A DNA stretch of 19,091 nt from Hyphomicrobium_A sp964405975 (GCA_964405975.1 CAYOPW010000052.1:1-19091), one strand, 5' to 3'. Positions 1-7,569 are shown, counted from the first letter of the stretch. Made by a program: numbers and translations. Notes: generated by a model not told the origin, from the letters alone.

Positions 1-62
1 TCTTGTCAGAGATCCGCGCCGCCACTCTCAACGTCGCCGACTTCACCAAGATCGCAGGGTAA
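1..62 (+). CDS. 3' end of an unidentified gene (partial)
   Basis: One frame, with codons starting at base 3, is open from the left edge to a TAA at 60-62. It encodes a C-terminal tail reading LSEIRAATLNVADFTKIAG. The tail has no motif I recognise, and most of the gene lies outside the window. It ends 9 bases before the stop codon of the convergent YHS gene, and tight convergent ends like this are common in this genome. With only 19 residues the call rests on the open frame and plausible codon use, so it may be chance. Confidence 0.45.
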   Translation, partial: LSEIRAATLNVADFTKIAG

Positions 63-71
63 GCGCTGCAA

Positions 72-551
72 TTACTCCAACACCGCCGGCCAATTGACAT
101 CGCCCTTCTTAACATTGCCGGGAATGTCTTTCGCCCAAGTGGCGCGCACCTTCTTGTTGTAGTTTAGATAGAGCTTGCCGTTGTGAATGGTCCAAGCCCG
201 CGGGTCGCCTTTGGCGGTGTAGCCCTGGGACACGGCCCACGCACAATAGCCACCATATCGAGGCGCATACTTTAACGGGTCCGCTTGAAATACGTCGCGG
301 TTGGCCGCATTCGCAAAGCGCCACGTAGCACCCTCGTAGTCTGCGGTAAAATCCTTGGAGCCCTTTACCGGTTTGCCTTCGGTGAAATACGCAACCGGAT
401 CATAGCCACCGACGGCCACACCCTTAACGATACCCGTGTAGACAGTAGGCGCAGCAGCCGTAGCTGGAGCAATGTGCCACAGTGCGATCGCGGCGAACAC
501 CATGGCGACACCGGCGGCGACAGAACCCAAGATCTTTCGATTGCGGGGCAT
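72..551 (-). CDS. YHS-domain protein, exported or membrane-anchored
   Basis: A 159-residue protein with a basic N-terminus (MPRNRK) and a hydrophobic stretch at about residues 9-33 ending in ATAAA, so a signal peptide or membrane anchor. The rest is one YHS domain: YDPVAYF at 50-56 and YGGYCAWAV at 99-107, then conserved AWTIHNGKLYLNYN and DIPGN segments typical of the alphaproteobacterial periplasmic YHS family. YHS domains are thought to be small metal-binding modules, but the exact function of this family is not established. The start is supported by AAGGAGAA about 7 bases upstream of the ATG. Some family members are annotated with selenocysteine in the GGYC motif; here the codon is an ordinary Cys (residue 103). 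It is divergent from the cyclotransferase-like gene, with about 83 bases between starts. Confidence 0.88.
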   Translation of the reverse strand: MPRNRKILGSVAAGVAMVFAAIALWHIAPATAAAPTVYTGIVKGVAVGGYDPVAYFTEGKPVKGSKDFTADYEGATWRFANAANRDVFQADPLKYAPRYGGYCAWAVSQGYTAKGDPRAWTIHNGKLYLNYNKKVRATWAKDIPGNVKKGDVNWPAVLE

Positions 552-634
552 GAGGCGTTCTCCTTCAGGCTTGTTTGAGAGTACGCGGTGCCGATAGGAG
601 ATGTTACGATGCCTGCCGGGGCCACAATCGCACC

Positions 635-1078
635 ATGACCAGAATGAACACGAGCGTCCGCCACCTCTTCGTCTATGGCACGCTGCTGTCGCAGGCCAGA
701 GGGGCGATGGGAAAGGCGCAACGTGACCGGCTGCAGCGCGAAGGTCGTAGCCTCGGTGCCGCCACCATGAGCGGCGCGCAACTTTTCGACCTCGGACGCT
801 ATCCCGGACTCATCGAGAGCAGTGATCCTACCCACATCGTTCACGGTGAGCTGATCGCACTCACCAATCCGCAAGTGACATTGCGTTGGCTCGATGACTA
901 TGAAGGCCTAGTGACCGGAGACCACCACCAGAACGAGTATGCGCGGCTTGAACGCCGCGTCGAACTTGCAAACAAGAGCGAACTCTTCGCCTGGGTGTAT
1001 GTGTTCTTACGCAACATAGAGCGCCACCGCCTGATCGCAGACGGCTGTTGGACGCCGGTGCTTCTACGTGAGCGGTAA
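635..1078 (+). CDS. Gamma-glutamylcyclotransferase-like (AIG2/GGCT fold) protein
   Basis: A 147-residue protein from ATG 635. The GGCT fold is marked by the N-terminal substrate-loop motif VYGTLL (residues 13-18), a central LFDLGRYPGL segment, GELIAL, and WLDDYEG, whose Glu (residue 90) fits the catalytic acid of the family. GGCT-like enzymes release 5-oxoproline from gamma-glutamyl amines or amino acids; the substrate here cannot be told from sequence. The frame is open back to a TTG at 575, but that extension (RVRGADRRCYDACRG) is not family-like. ATG 635 or 644 puts YGTLL near the N-terminus as usual. No strong ribosome binding site precedes 635; an AGGAG at 596-600 sits before a nine-codon mini-ORF (609-638) whose stop overlaps ATG 635. 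Confidence 0.8.
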   Translation: MTRMNTSVRHLFVYGTLLSQARGAMGKAQRDRLQREGRSLGAATMSGAQLFDLGRYPGLIESSDPTHIVHGELIALTNPQVTLRWLDDYEGLVTGDHHQNEYARLERRVELANKSELFAWVYVFLRNIERHRLIADGCWTPVLLRER

Positions 1079-1095
1079 GAAGAAGGAAAAGGTGA

Positions 1096-1167
1096 GAGCT
1101 GGCTTGCTAAACCCGAACAACCCTCTGGCATTCAGGCACGGTCCCCGCTCGACCGGGCCGCCAGCTC
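1096..1167. repeat. Inverted repeat enclosing a hairpin in a convergent intergenic region
   Basis: GAGCTGGC at 1096-1103 is perfectly complementary to GCCAGCTC at 1160-1167. Inside it CGGTC (1139-1143) pairs with GACCG (1151-1155) around a 7-base loop. It lies in the 184-base gap between two convergent genes. There is no T-run after either arm, so it does not read as a classic intrinsic terminator. It could be a folded 3' untranslated region or chance pairing across a 56-base loop. Confidence 0.3.
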
Positions 1168-1262
1168 CCGCCAAAATGGTGATACACCAAGTGAGCGCCG
1201 ACCATTTATCTCGATCTGTGAAATCACTTTAGGTGTGTATAAGCCTAAGAGTCCTATAGCTC

Positions 1263-3173
1263 TTACGCGTTGGAGGACTCATGAGTGGCCTGCTCGAAGG
1301 CCTCGCAGGCTGAAAGCCACGCCTCTTCCGCTTCTGCCAACCGCTTAGCAAGTTGCCCGCGTTCGATATTTGCTGCCTGCGCTGCTGCCGCGTCACGCTC
1401 ATAAAGCGTGGGATCCGCTAGCAACTTGTCGAGTTTGGCAATCTCGTCCGCGATGCGCTCGACGGCCTTCTCGGCCGTCTGCATCTCCTTCTTCAGCGGG
1501 GCAATACTGGCGCGGCGGTCGGCGGCCGCGCGGCGCTGATGCGCGCGGCCTTTGTGCGCCGGGGTCTCAAGATCGTGCGCTTTCGTTCTCTGACGCGTAC
1601 CCCCGCCGCGTTCCGCTAGGATTTCCGCCCGGTAGGAGCCGATGTCGCCGTCATAGGCGCTTACTGTTCCTTCGCGCACGACCCACAGCCGGTCGGCACA
1701 TGCTTCAACGAGGTGGCGATCGTGACTGATCAGAATGACGGCGCCCTCGTACTCGGTCAGTGCATGCACCAGAGCCTCCCGGCTGTCGACGTCGAGATGG
1801 TTGGATGGTTCATCGAGGATCAAGATGTGAGGGCCGTGAAGGGTTGCGAGTGCCAATAAGAGCCGCGCCTTCTCGCCGCCTGACAGGTTGGCGCACTTGG
1901 TATCCGCCTTGTCTGCGCCGAAACCATAGGTCCCCAGCCGCGTGCGGCGCTGCGCTTCCGTTGCATCAGGCATCAGCTTTAAGATGTAGTCGTAGGGCGT
2001 CGCTTGCGGGTTCAGCTCGTCAAGCTGGTGCTGGGCGAAGTAGCCGACGTCGACGCGCTTGGCACCATAGACGTTCCCCGATAGCACCTTGAGCTTGCCG
2101 GCAATCAGCTTGGCAAATGTCGATTTTCCGTTGCCATTCTGGCCCAGAAGGGCAATGCGATCGTCCTGGTCGATGCGCAAGTTTAGCCCCTGCAATACAG
2201 GGCTGTTCGGCACGTAGCCGGCAGCCGCCTCTTCCAACCGCAATAGTGGGCTTGCCAGTGGCTTTGCCGGTTGCGGCAGGTGGAAGGGTGCGACGCGCTC
2301 TTCGAGCTGTGCGGCGATCGGCTGCATTTTGGCAAGTGCTTTGATACGGCTCTGTGCTTGCGCGGCCTTTGTCGCCTTGGCCTTGAAGCGGTCAATGAAA
2401 GCCTGGATACGACGGCGCTCATCATCCTGCTTTTTCTTTAGCTTCAATTCTAGGCGTTGCTTTTCGCGCCGTGTTTCCTCGAAGTTATCATAGCCCCCAG
2501 AATAGAGCGTAAGCTTGCCGCGCTCCAGGTGGAGGATGGAGTTGACAGCACCGTTCAGCAGATCGCGGTCATGGCTGACGATAAGTACCGTGTGGGGATA
2601 GCTGCGCAGATAGTTTTCCAGCCACAGCGTGCCTTCAAGATCGAGATAGTTTGTCGGCTCGTCGAGGAGCAGTACATCCGGTTCGAGAAAGAGTATGGCC
2701 GCAAGCGCAACGCGCATACGCCACCCGCCGGAAAGGGCTCCGCATGGACGCTGCTGCGCGGCCTCATTGAAACCCAGACCTGCAAGAATCTGCGCGGCGC
2801 GGGCAGGGGCTGCGTGGGCGCCGATATCGTTTAGGCGTTCGTGGATCTCGGCGATGCGATGGGCGTCGTTTGCGTGCTCAGCCTCGTCTAAGAGCCGCGC
2901 GCGCTCGCTGTCTGCCGCCAGCACCCAATCGATAAGACTTTCCTCGCCGCCTGGCGCCTCTTGCGCGACGTAGCCAATGCGCGCCGAGCGTGGCACGGTG
3001 ATGGAGCCGGCATCCGCCGCCAAGTCACCGTAAATGATCTTGAGCAACGTGGTCTTGCCGGCCCCATTGCGTCCGACAAGGCCAACCTTATGGCCGGCCG
3101 GAATCCCCACCGTCGCGGCTTCGATCAAGACTCGCCCCTCGATGCGGTACGTCAGATCATTGATATGCAGCAT
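1263..3173 (-). CDS. yheS: ABC-F family ATPase, YheS type
   Basis: A 636-residue protein with two ABC cassettes and no membrane segment, so a soluble ABC-F ATPase; these act on ribosomes. Cassette 1 has Walker A GRNGAGKT (34-41), signature LSGGW (147-151) and Walker B LLLDEPTN (168-175). The inter-cassette P-site-tRNA-interaction linker, rich in Lys and Arg, spans about 235-305. Cassette 2 has GQNGNGKS (344-351), LSGGE (430-434) and LILDEPSN (451-458). A charged coiled-coil tail fills about 550-630. Length (E. coli YheS is about 637), the LSGGWRMR signature, the RFKAKATKA linker and the GYFAQHQL segment match YheS better than EttA or Uup. It is the last gene of a minus-strand run, 51 bases after the DUF3147 gene. 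No strong ribosome binding site precedes the ATG. The substrate or ribosome state handled is unknown. Confidence 0.9.
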   Translation of the reverse strand: MLHINDLTYRIEGRVLIEAATVGIPAGHKVGLVGRNGAGKTTLLKIIYGDLAADAGSITVPRSARIGYVAQEAPGGEESLIDWVLAADSERARLLDEAEHANDAHRIAEIHERLNDIGAHAAPARAAQILAGLGFNEAAQQRPCGALSGGWRMRVALAAILFLEPDVLLLDEPTNYLDLEGTLWLENYLRSYPHTVLIVSHDRDLLNGAVNSILHLERGKLTLYSGGYDNFEETRREKQRLELKLKKKQDDERRRIQAFIDRFKAKATKAAQAQSRIKALAKMQPIAAQLEERVAPFHLPQPAKPLASPLLRLEEAAAGYVPNSPVLQGLNLRIDQDDRIALLGQNGNGKSTFAKLIAGKLKVLSGNVYGAKRVDVGYFAQHQLDELNPQATPYDYILKLMPDATEAQRRTRLGTYGFGADKADTKCANLSGGEKARLLLALATLHGPHILILDEPSNHLDVDSREALVHALTEYEGAVILISHDRHLVEACADRLWVVREGTVSAYDGDIGSYRAEILAERGGGTRQRTKAHDLETPAHKGRAHQRRAAADRRASIAPLKKEMQTAEKAVERIADEIAKLDKLLADPTLYERDAAAAQAANIERGQLAKRLAEAEEAWLSACEAFEQATHESSNA

Positions 3174-3224
3174 GGCCTGAGGGGATAGCGGGTCGCGCTT
3201 GCAGTGTCACGCGCGGCGACCGTT

Positions 3225-3575
3225 TCAGAACGCAATGTCGAACCGCTTTAAAAGCGCGATCATTGCGAAGTAGCAGCCGACAGTCAGCACACTGGAGACA
3301 AGAAGGCTAGGGGCGAACGGCCAGCCTGCACGCAGTAATAACGGTAGCGCAATGAACAGCGCCAGCGATGGGAGAACGAGCCAGAAGATGCCGCCGGCCA
3401 AAGTGGCAACCTTCTCCGCATCGCCGGTGTCGATATAGAGCCAAATCATTGCCAGCACCGACGTCAACGGGATCGACGCCAATACCGCGGCGAACAAAGA
3501 GCTGCGCTTGGCGACTTCGGCGATAACGACGACGAGAACACTCGTGATGATGACCTTGGCGGCAGCCTCGAGCAT
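3225..3575 (-). CDS. DUF3147 family inner-membrane protein
   Basis: A 116-residue, very hydrophobic protein with about four predicted membrane segments (roughly residues 5-22, 27-47, 58-80 and 88-108) joined by short loops. Composition, length and the SLFAAVLASIPLTSVLAMIW segment fit the DUF3147 family, whose function is unknown. The start codon is 9 bases beyond the stop of the GYF_2 gene on the same strand, so the two are very probably co-transcribed. The ABC-F gene follows after 51 bases. No enzymatic residues stand out. Confidence 0.8.
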   Translation of the reverse strand: MLEAAAKVIITSVLVVVIAEVAKRSSLFAAVLASIPLTSVLAMIWLYIDTGDAEKVATLAGGIFWLVLPSLALFIALPLLLRAGWPFAPSLLVSSVLTVGCYFAMIALLKRFDIAF

Positions 3576-3584
3576 GGCAGTAGT

Positions 3585-4823
3585 TCAGCCTGAGACGACG
3601 GGCTTAAGCGTCTCAACGAGCAGGCGCTCTTGCGTTGGCTGGTCCTCAACCGCCAGGTGCGCAACGAACCAGTCCTGCACCATCTGGCACACGCGGCGTG
3701 GTGGCTGGTTGGCAAGTGCCTTCGGGTTGGAGAAAACTTGGAGGTCGGCTTCCTTCCACCCCAGCTTGGCCAACTGTTTCACGAGGACTTCGTAGTCACT
3801 CTTACCGGCGGGCTGGTGTGTCGTGGGAGCCTTGCGGCCTTCCGCGATGGCTTCGAAAATGGCGGCCGCTTGGGCATGAACTGTTGCGCCCTTTTCTGGC
3901 GATGACCAAAGCTCGAGCACGACCGGGGCCGTCTCGCCCTTGGAGATAAAGCCATAGCAAGCCCGTGGGCTTTTCGCGCTCAGGTTTTTCAGGTTTGCAA
4001 GGAAGGCCGCGGCGACGTTTTTCAGCTTCTCGGTGCTGGCGGCAAGCGCCTCGTCGGCGTGCTTGCGCCGCAGCGCTACGATCGCCTGAGTCATGTGCTT
4101 GGTGATGGCCCCTTGGGGCTGTTTTTCCGCAGAAAGTTTCGCGGCTTCGTTAAGGCGCTGCCCATACCAGTCGGGGAACTCGCGCTTCACGAGGCTCCAC
4201 AATCCAATCTGCTGAAACTGCGCATCCAGTTGTTGGGCGTTTTGCGCGATGACTTCGGGAGGAATCGTGCTTGCCCCGTTGTCCGGCGCGCTGACCTGCG
4301 GCGTTTCAACCGGTGCAATGGCGGCCGTGGTGGTTTCGCTGGCACTTGTGTCGGCCTCGCTGTTCCCATCAGCGACTTCAGTCGTGCCCGTGCCCGTGCC
4401 TATGCCGGGGATACTGCCCTGTTGAACGGCGTACCATGTGCCGGCTCCAGCGATCAGCAAAACGACCGCTGCCACGCCAAGTACACGTCCAAGCCGCCGG
4501 GACTCGCGCTCCGGCGACGCTTTTGCGACACGAATGCGATCAGGTTCAAAAGAACGCTCAGTGCCCTGAGGCGGCACATGGGCAGGCTCGCGCGGCTCAG
4601 GCTGCCCGGTTGGGGCAGGCGGCTTTGGCGCCCCCTCCGGCGAATTGAACGGGAAGACAGCTGGCGCGGGGCGCCAGTCGGCAAAGCCAGGACGCCAAAT
4701 AAGGTCGGTCGGCTTCAGATGTCCCTGCGCGACGAATGTGCGCATCTCCGCATCTGATAACGGCCCATGCTGCTTGCCTTCACGGGCGATGTACCATTGG
4801 ATATCGGGCTGTTGGGCAGTCAT
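3585..4823 (-). CDS. GYF_2 (DUF4339) domain membrane protein with uncharacterised C-terminal region
   Basis: A 412-residue protein from ATG 4823. Residues about 9-52 form a GYF_2 domain: WYIAREGKQHGPLSDAEM, then LKPTDLIWRPGFADWRP. A Pro-rich linker (about 60-105) leads to one membrane helix (about 113-132, GVAAVVLLIAGAGTWYAV), then a Gly/Thr/Ser/Glu-rich low-complexity spacer. The C-terminal part, about 185-412, is mostly helical and includes ACYGFISKGE and a Cys-containing RRVCQMVQDWF segment; I do not recognise it. A GTG at 4886 would add 21 residues, but ATG 4823 places the GYF_2 domain at the N-terminus as usual. Likely topology is a cytoplasmic GYF_2 domain, which in general binds proline-rich peptides, with an external C-terminal domain. 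First gene of a possible three-gene run with DUF3147 and ABC-F. Confidence 0.8.
   Translation of the reverse strand: MTAQQPDIQWYIAREGKQHGPLSDAEMRTFVAQGHLKPTDLIWRPGFADWRPAPAVFPFNSPEGAPKPPAPTGQPEPREPAHVPPQGTERSFEPDRIRVAKASPERESRRLGRVLGVAAVVLLIAGAGTWYAVQQGSIPGIGTGTGTTEVADGNSEADTSASETTTAAIAPVETPQVSAPDNGASTIPPEVIAQNAQQLDAQFQQIGLWSLVKREFPDWYGQRLNEAAKLSAEKQPQGAITKHMTQAIVALRRKHADEALAASTEKLKNVAAAFLANLKNLSAKSPRACYGFISKGETAPVVLELWSSPEKGATVHAQAAAIFEAIAEGRKAPTTHQPAGKSDYEVLVKQLAKLGWKEADLQVFSNPKALANQPPRRVCQMVQDWFVAHLAVEDQPTQERLLVETLKPVVSG
4383..4400. repeat. Short tandem repeat, 3 x 6 bases, inside the GYF_2 gene
   Basis: The hexamer CGTGCC occurs three times in a row, followed by a one-step variant (TATGCC, 4401-4406). 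On the coding strand it gives the Gly-Thr alternation of the spacer after the membrane helix. Being in frame, copy-number changes would only lengthen or shorten the linker. Confidence 0.6.
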
Positions 4824-5003
4824 GGAGGTCCCATATAACGAATAGGAGGCCGAAATTCGAACATCGCGCGCCAGCGCGTTGGTCACTCAGATTTCTCAGA
4901 ATTGCCTCAATGTGGTTCCGGATACCCCGCCTCGTCAATCGCCCCTGCGGGGCAAAGTGCTTTGGTCCACCGCCTGTTTGATCAAGGCGCGGCACTGCGC
5001 TCC

Positions 5004-5032
5004 TTGTTGGCCCCTCGGGCCACCCTTATAAC
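5004..5032 (+). promoter_or_regulatory. Candidate sigma-70-type promoter of ndk with palindrome in the spacer
   Basis: TTGTTG (5004-5009) and TATAAC (5027-5032) are 17 bases apart, a plausible -35/-10 pair about 44 bases upstream of the ndk ATG. A perfect palindrome, TGGCCC-CTC-GGGCCA (5008-5022), overlaps the -35 end and fills most of the spacer, where a repressor could bind. This is a by-eye match. Alphaproteobacterial promoters are often degenerate, and a second -10-like TAAAAT lies at 5049-5054. Confidence 0.3.
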
Positions 5033-5075
5033 CCGCCGCACCAAATGGTAAAATCCTAGCCTCAGAGGGACTGAG

Positions 5076-5498
5076 ATGGCTATCGAGCGGACGCTGTCGA
5101 TCATTAAGCCGGATGCCACGAAACGCAACATTACAGGGGTCATAAACCGCGTTATCGAAGATGCGGGGCTGCGAATCATTGCCCAAAAGCGGGTTCACTG
5201 GACCTTCGAGCAGGCCCAAGAATTCTACGAGCAGCATTTGGGAGCACCTTTCTACCCCGATCTTTGTAAATTCATGTCGTCCGGGCCGATCGTTGTCCAA
5301 GTGTTGGAGAGCGATGACGCCATAGCCAAGTACCGGAAGGTTATGGGAGCGACCAATCCGGTCGACGCCGAGCCTGGGACGCTGCGCAGGCGTTTTGCGA
5401 TCTCAATGCAGCAAAACTCGGTCCACGGTTCGGATAGTCCGGCGTCTGCGGATCGCGAGATTGCATTGAACTTCGCCCCAGACGAAATTGTTGGGTGA
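5076..5498 (+). CDS. ndk: Nucleoside diphosphate kinase
   Basis: A 140-residue cytosolic enzyme that transfers the gamma-phosphate of ATP to (d)NDPs through a phosphohistidine, balancing NTP pools. The family pattern is complete: IKPDAT with Lys11, Tyr51, Arg87, Thr93 in MGATNP, Arg104, Asn114 and catalytic His117 in NSVHGSD, ending in the usual EIVG. Length matches bacterial Ndk. The ATG has GAGGGA about 6 bases upstream. It starts a + strand pair with the DHFR-fold gene 39 bases downstream and is divergent from the GYF_2 gene. A candidate promoter lies at 5004-5032. Confidence 0.97.
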   Translation: MAIERTLSIIKPDATKRNITGVINRVIEDAGLRIIAQKRVHWTFEQAQEFYEQHLGAPFYPDLCKFMSSGPIVVQVLESDDAIAKYRKVMGATNPVDAEPGTLRRRFAISMQQNSVHGSDSPASADREIALNFAPDEIVG

Positions 5499-5537
5499 AG
5501 CTGCGGGCCGTCCGCCGTACTCAGCCAGGGAGTATCC

Positions 5538-6086
5538 ATGGGACGCGTCAGGTTCTACGTTGCCACTAGTCTCGATGGCTTCATCGCGGATCGTGATGGC
5601 GGCGTTGATTGGATGGCGCCCTACGATGCGAGACTCTACGGCTATGATGCATTCCTTGACGAGATCGGGGCACTCGTCATGGGGCGGCGCACCTATGAGA
5701 TAATACGCGCGGTTGGTGATTGGCCGTACGCAGGTAAGCGCGTTTATGTCATCTCCTCGCATAAATTGGAGCATCCGCCGCAGGGTGCCCTACAGGCTTC
5801 AAACGGAATTTCAGGCGCACTCAAGGCTGCGTGCGAGAAGACAATGGAGGATATTTGGATCGTTGGCGGGGCTATGACAATGCAGTCAGCGCTCGACGAG
5901 AATCTCGTTGACGTCGTGGAGATCTTCTTGGTGCCGGTCTTGCTAGGCGCCGGACTTTCTCTGTTCAACGAGCTAAAAAGCCTTCAGACGCTCACGTTCG
6001 ACGGCATAGAGGCATACCCAGATGGCGTGGTGAAGCTGCGCTACTTCGCAGCACGCTACCGGGCGAGCGGCGGGTACCAGACCTAG
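5538..6086 (+). CDS. DHFR/RibD C-terminal fold reductase
   Basis: A 182-residue soluble protein of the dihydrofolate reductase-like RibD C-terminal family. Markers are the N-terminal SLDGFIA (residues 11-17), VMGRRTYE (48-54), the NADP-binding DIWIVGGAM (105-113) and the PVLLGAGLSLF segment (133-143). These proteins are usually NADPH-dependent reductases of pterin- or pyrimidine-like compounds. Stand-alone members like this are mostly uncharacterised, so neither true DHFR nor riboflavin synthesis activity should be assumed. The ATG has CAGGGAG about 6 bases upstream. It follows ndk by 39 bases and ends 32 bases from the convergent P450 gene. Confidence 0.88.
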   Translation: MGRVRFYVATSLDGFIADRDGGVDWMAPYDARLYGYDAFLDEIGALVMGRRTYEIIRAVGDWPYAGKRVYVISSHKLEHPPQGALQASNGISGALKAACEKTMEDIWIVGGAMTMQSALDENLVDVVEIFLVPVLLGAGLSLFNELKSLQTLTFDGIEAYPDGVVKLRYFAARYRASGGYQT

Positions 6087-6118
6087 GCGCGTCCACTATC
6101 GGCGTGAGGGTCTTGCGC

Positions 6119-7504
6119 TCAGCTCAGTTCGTGGATCTTGAACTTGAGCCCGCCTTTGGGCGTCAGTGTCACCGTTGCATTGAGACCAGCGGGATCCTTG
6201 CCGACGTACTCGGGCCTGAAGCGGCGAAGTAGTAGCGACAGCGCCAACGTGTTCTCAACCTGGCTCATAGCGCCGCCGATGCACGAGCGCTTGCCGCCGC
6301 CGAACGGCAGATAGCTGTATTTCACCTGCTTCTTGGCTGCGCCCGCCATCCAGCGCTCTGGGCGGAACTCTTCGGGCTCGTCCCAGAAATCGGGATTGTG
6401 GTGGGCACCATAGGCAAAAAGCATGATGCGATCGCCGCGCTGGATCTTGGTACCACCGATCTCGTCGTCTTCCGACGCAACGCGGATGAGTCCCCAGATC
6501 GGCGGATATAGTCGCATCGTTTCTTGGATCACAGCACGCGTATAGGCGAGCGCTGAGTAGTCGGCCGCCGTCGGGTCGCGATCGCCGTAGACTTGCTCAC
6601 CTTCCCTGCGAATGCGCTCGGCCGTTTCGGGGTGTCGCGACGCTTCATAGAGCGCCCAAGCAAGCGTCAAGGCCGTCGTCTCTGTTCCGGCCCACAGATA
6701 CTGCTTCAGCTCGTCGATGGCTTGCTGTTGATCGAACTCGGGCGTTTCGGGATCAGCAACTGCCGCCTCGATCATCTTGAGCAACGTGCGCTCGCGCGCT
6801 TCGCGCGGGTGCGAAGCGATCACTTCAGGTGGCACGCTTGCCCAGACTTGCATGGCCTTGGCTGCGTCCTCTTCGGTCATCTCAAACACTTCGCCCGACT
6901 GCTTTTTGAGGCGGATTTCCTTGTGGTTCATCACATCCGTATACGTCTTCACGCACTTGAAAACGAAATGCGGATTGAACGGCATGTCACGGTCGAACAG
7001 CGCCTTGCAGATCATGTCAGCGGCGAGCGTCCAAGTCTGCTCGACCATCTCGACCGTGCCTCCCGACTTGGCCAGTTGCGCCCAAATATCCATTTTGGTT
7101 CGGATCGCTGCCAAGAAGTAAGGGATGTACTCGGCAAACATGTCAGGGTGGAACGCCGGTTGCTGCGGCATGCGAATCTTCTGCCAGAGCGCGCCGTCGT
7201 TCGTGATCATGGACTTGCCAAAAATCGGCTTCAGCCCATCGAAATATTTGACGTAGGTGTCGGCCTTGGTGACCAGCACGTATTTGAAGTGCTCAGGCTG
7301 GGTTAGGATTACCACGCGCTGATTGGCCATGTTGATAGGAATGACAGGGCCATAGCGCTCCGCCATCTGCATGAGGATTTGCATCGGATTGTCGATCCCT
7401 GCCCTCAGGAGCGGGGTCAACTTGAACCAGATACTGCTTTCCTCGCCCAAGCCCTGCGTGTGGGCAGGGGCGGGCTCTGCGGCATGTTTTGCCGTTGAGG
7501 TCAT
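6119..7504 (-). CDS. Cytochrome P450
   Basis: A 461-residue heme-thiolate monooxygenase, complete by motif: I-helix AGTETT (272-277), K-helix ETMR (328-331), PERW (382-385), and heme loop FGGGKRSCIGG (401-411) with Cys408 as heme ligand. The absence of an N-terminal membrane helix points to a soluble bacterial enzyme. The heme loop and PPIWGLIR segment recall CYP4/CYP102-like fatty-acid-type P450s, but substrate cannot be assigned. There is no fused reductase, and no ferredoxin or ferredoxin reductase gene lies in the window, so electron partners must be elsewhere. The start is supported by GGGAGA about 8 bases upstream of the ATG. It is a single gene between housekeeping loci, with 240 non-coding bases upstream that contain a palindrome at 7553-7569. 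Confidence 0.95.
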   Translation of the reverse strand: MTSTAKHAAEPAPAHTQGLGEESSIWFKLTPLLRAGIDNPMQILMQMAERYGPVIPINMANQRVVILTQPEHFKYVLVTKADTYVKYFDGLKPIFGKSMITNDGALWQKIRMPQQPAFHPDMFAEYIPYFLAAIRTKMDIWAQLAKSGGTVEMVEQTWTLAADMICKALFDRDMPFNPHFVFKCVKTYTDVMNHKEIRLKKQSGEVFEMTEEDAAKAMQVWASVPPEVIASHPREARERTLLKMIEAAVADPETPEFDQQQAIDELKQYLWAGTETTALTLAWALYEASRHPETAERIRREGEQVYGDRDPTAADYSALAYTRAVIQETMRLYPPIWGLIRVASEDDEIGGTKIQRGDRIMLFAYGAHHNPDFWDEPEEFRPERWMAGAAKKQVKYSYLPFGGGKRSCIGGAMSQVENTLALSLLLRRFRPEYVGKDPAGLNATVTLTPKGGLKFKIHELS

Positions 7505-7552
7505 GATGTGGTCTCCCGGCGATGAGGCCGTTCAAACGCACTTTCTATGCCA

Positions 7553-7569
7553 AATTCAGCCACTGAATT
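7553..7569. promoter_or_regulatory. Perfect palindrome upstream of the P450 gene, possible operator
   Basis: AATTCAG-CCA-CTGAATT is an inverted repeat with 7-base arms and a 3-base centre, 49-65 bases upstream of the P450 start codon. On the minus strand a TTTACA precedes it and a CATAGA follows about 19 bases later, so it may sit between -35 and -10 elements. Such a site is typical for a dimeric repressor or activator. No regulator gene lies adjacent. Confidence 0.4.

Noticed and set aside
4059..4757. Long open frame on the + strand (232 codons)
   Set aside because: Antisense shadow of the GYF_2 gene with no domain or ribosome binding site.
4824..4886. GTG start giving 21 extra residues to the GYF_2 protein
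   Set aside because: The GYF_2 domain normally begins near the N-terminus and ATG 4823 satisfies this; no ribosome binding site precedes the GTG.
4941..4953. GCCCC-TGC-GGGGC hairpin as a terminator
   Set aside because: No T-run on either strand, and it lies upstream of two divergent genes where no terminator is expected.
6593..7306. Long open frame on the + strand (237 codons)
   Set aside because: It is entirely antisense to the P450 gene, has no recognisable domain, and is explained by GC-rich codon bias.
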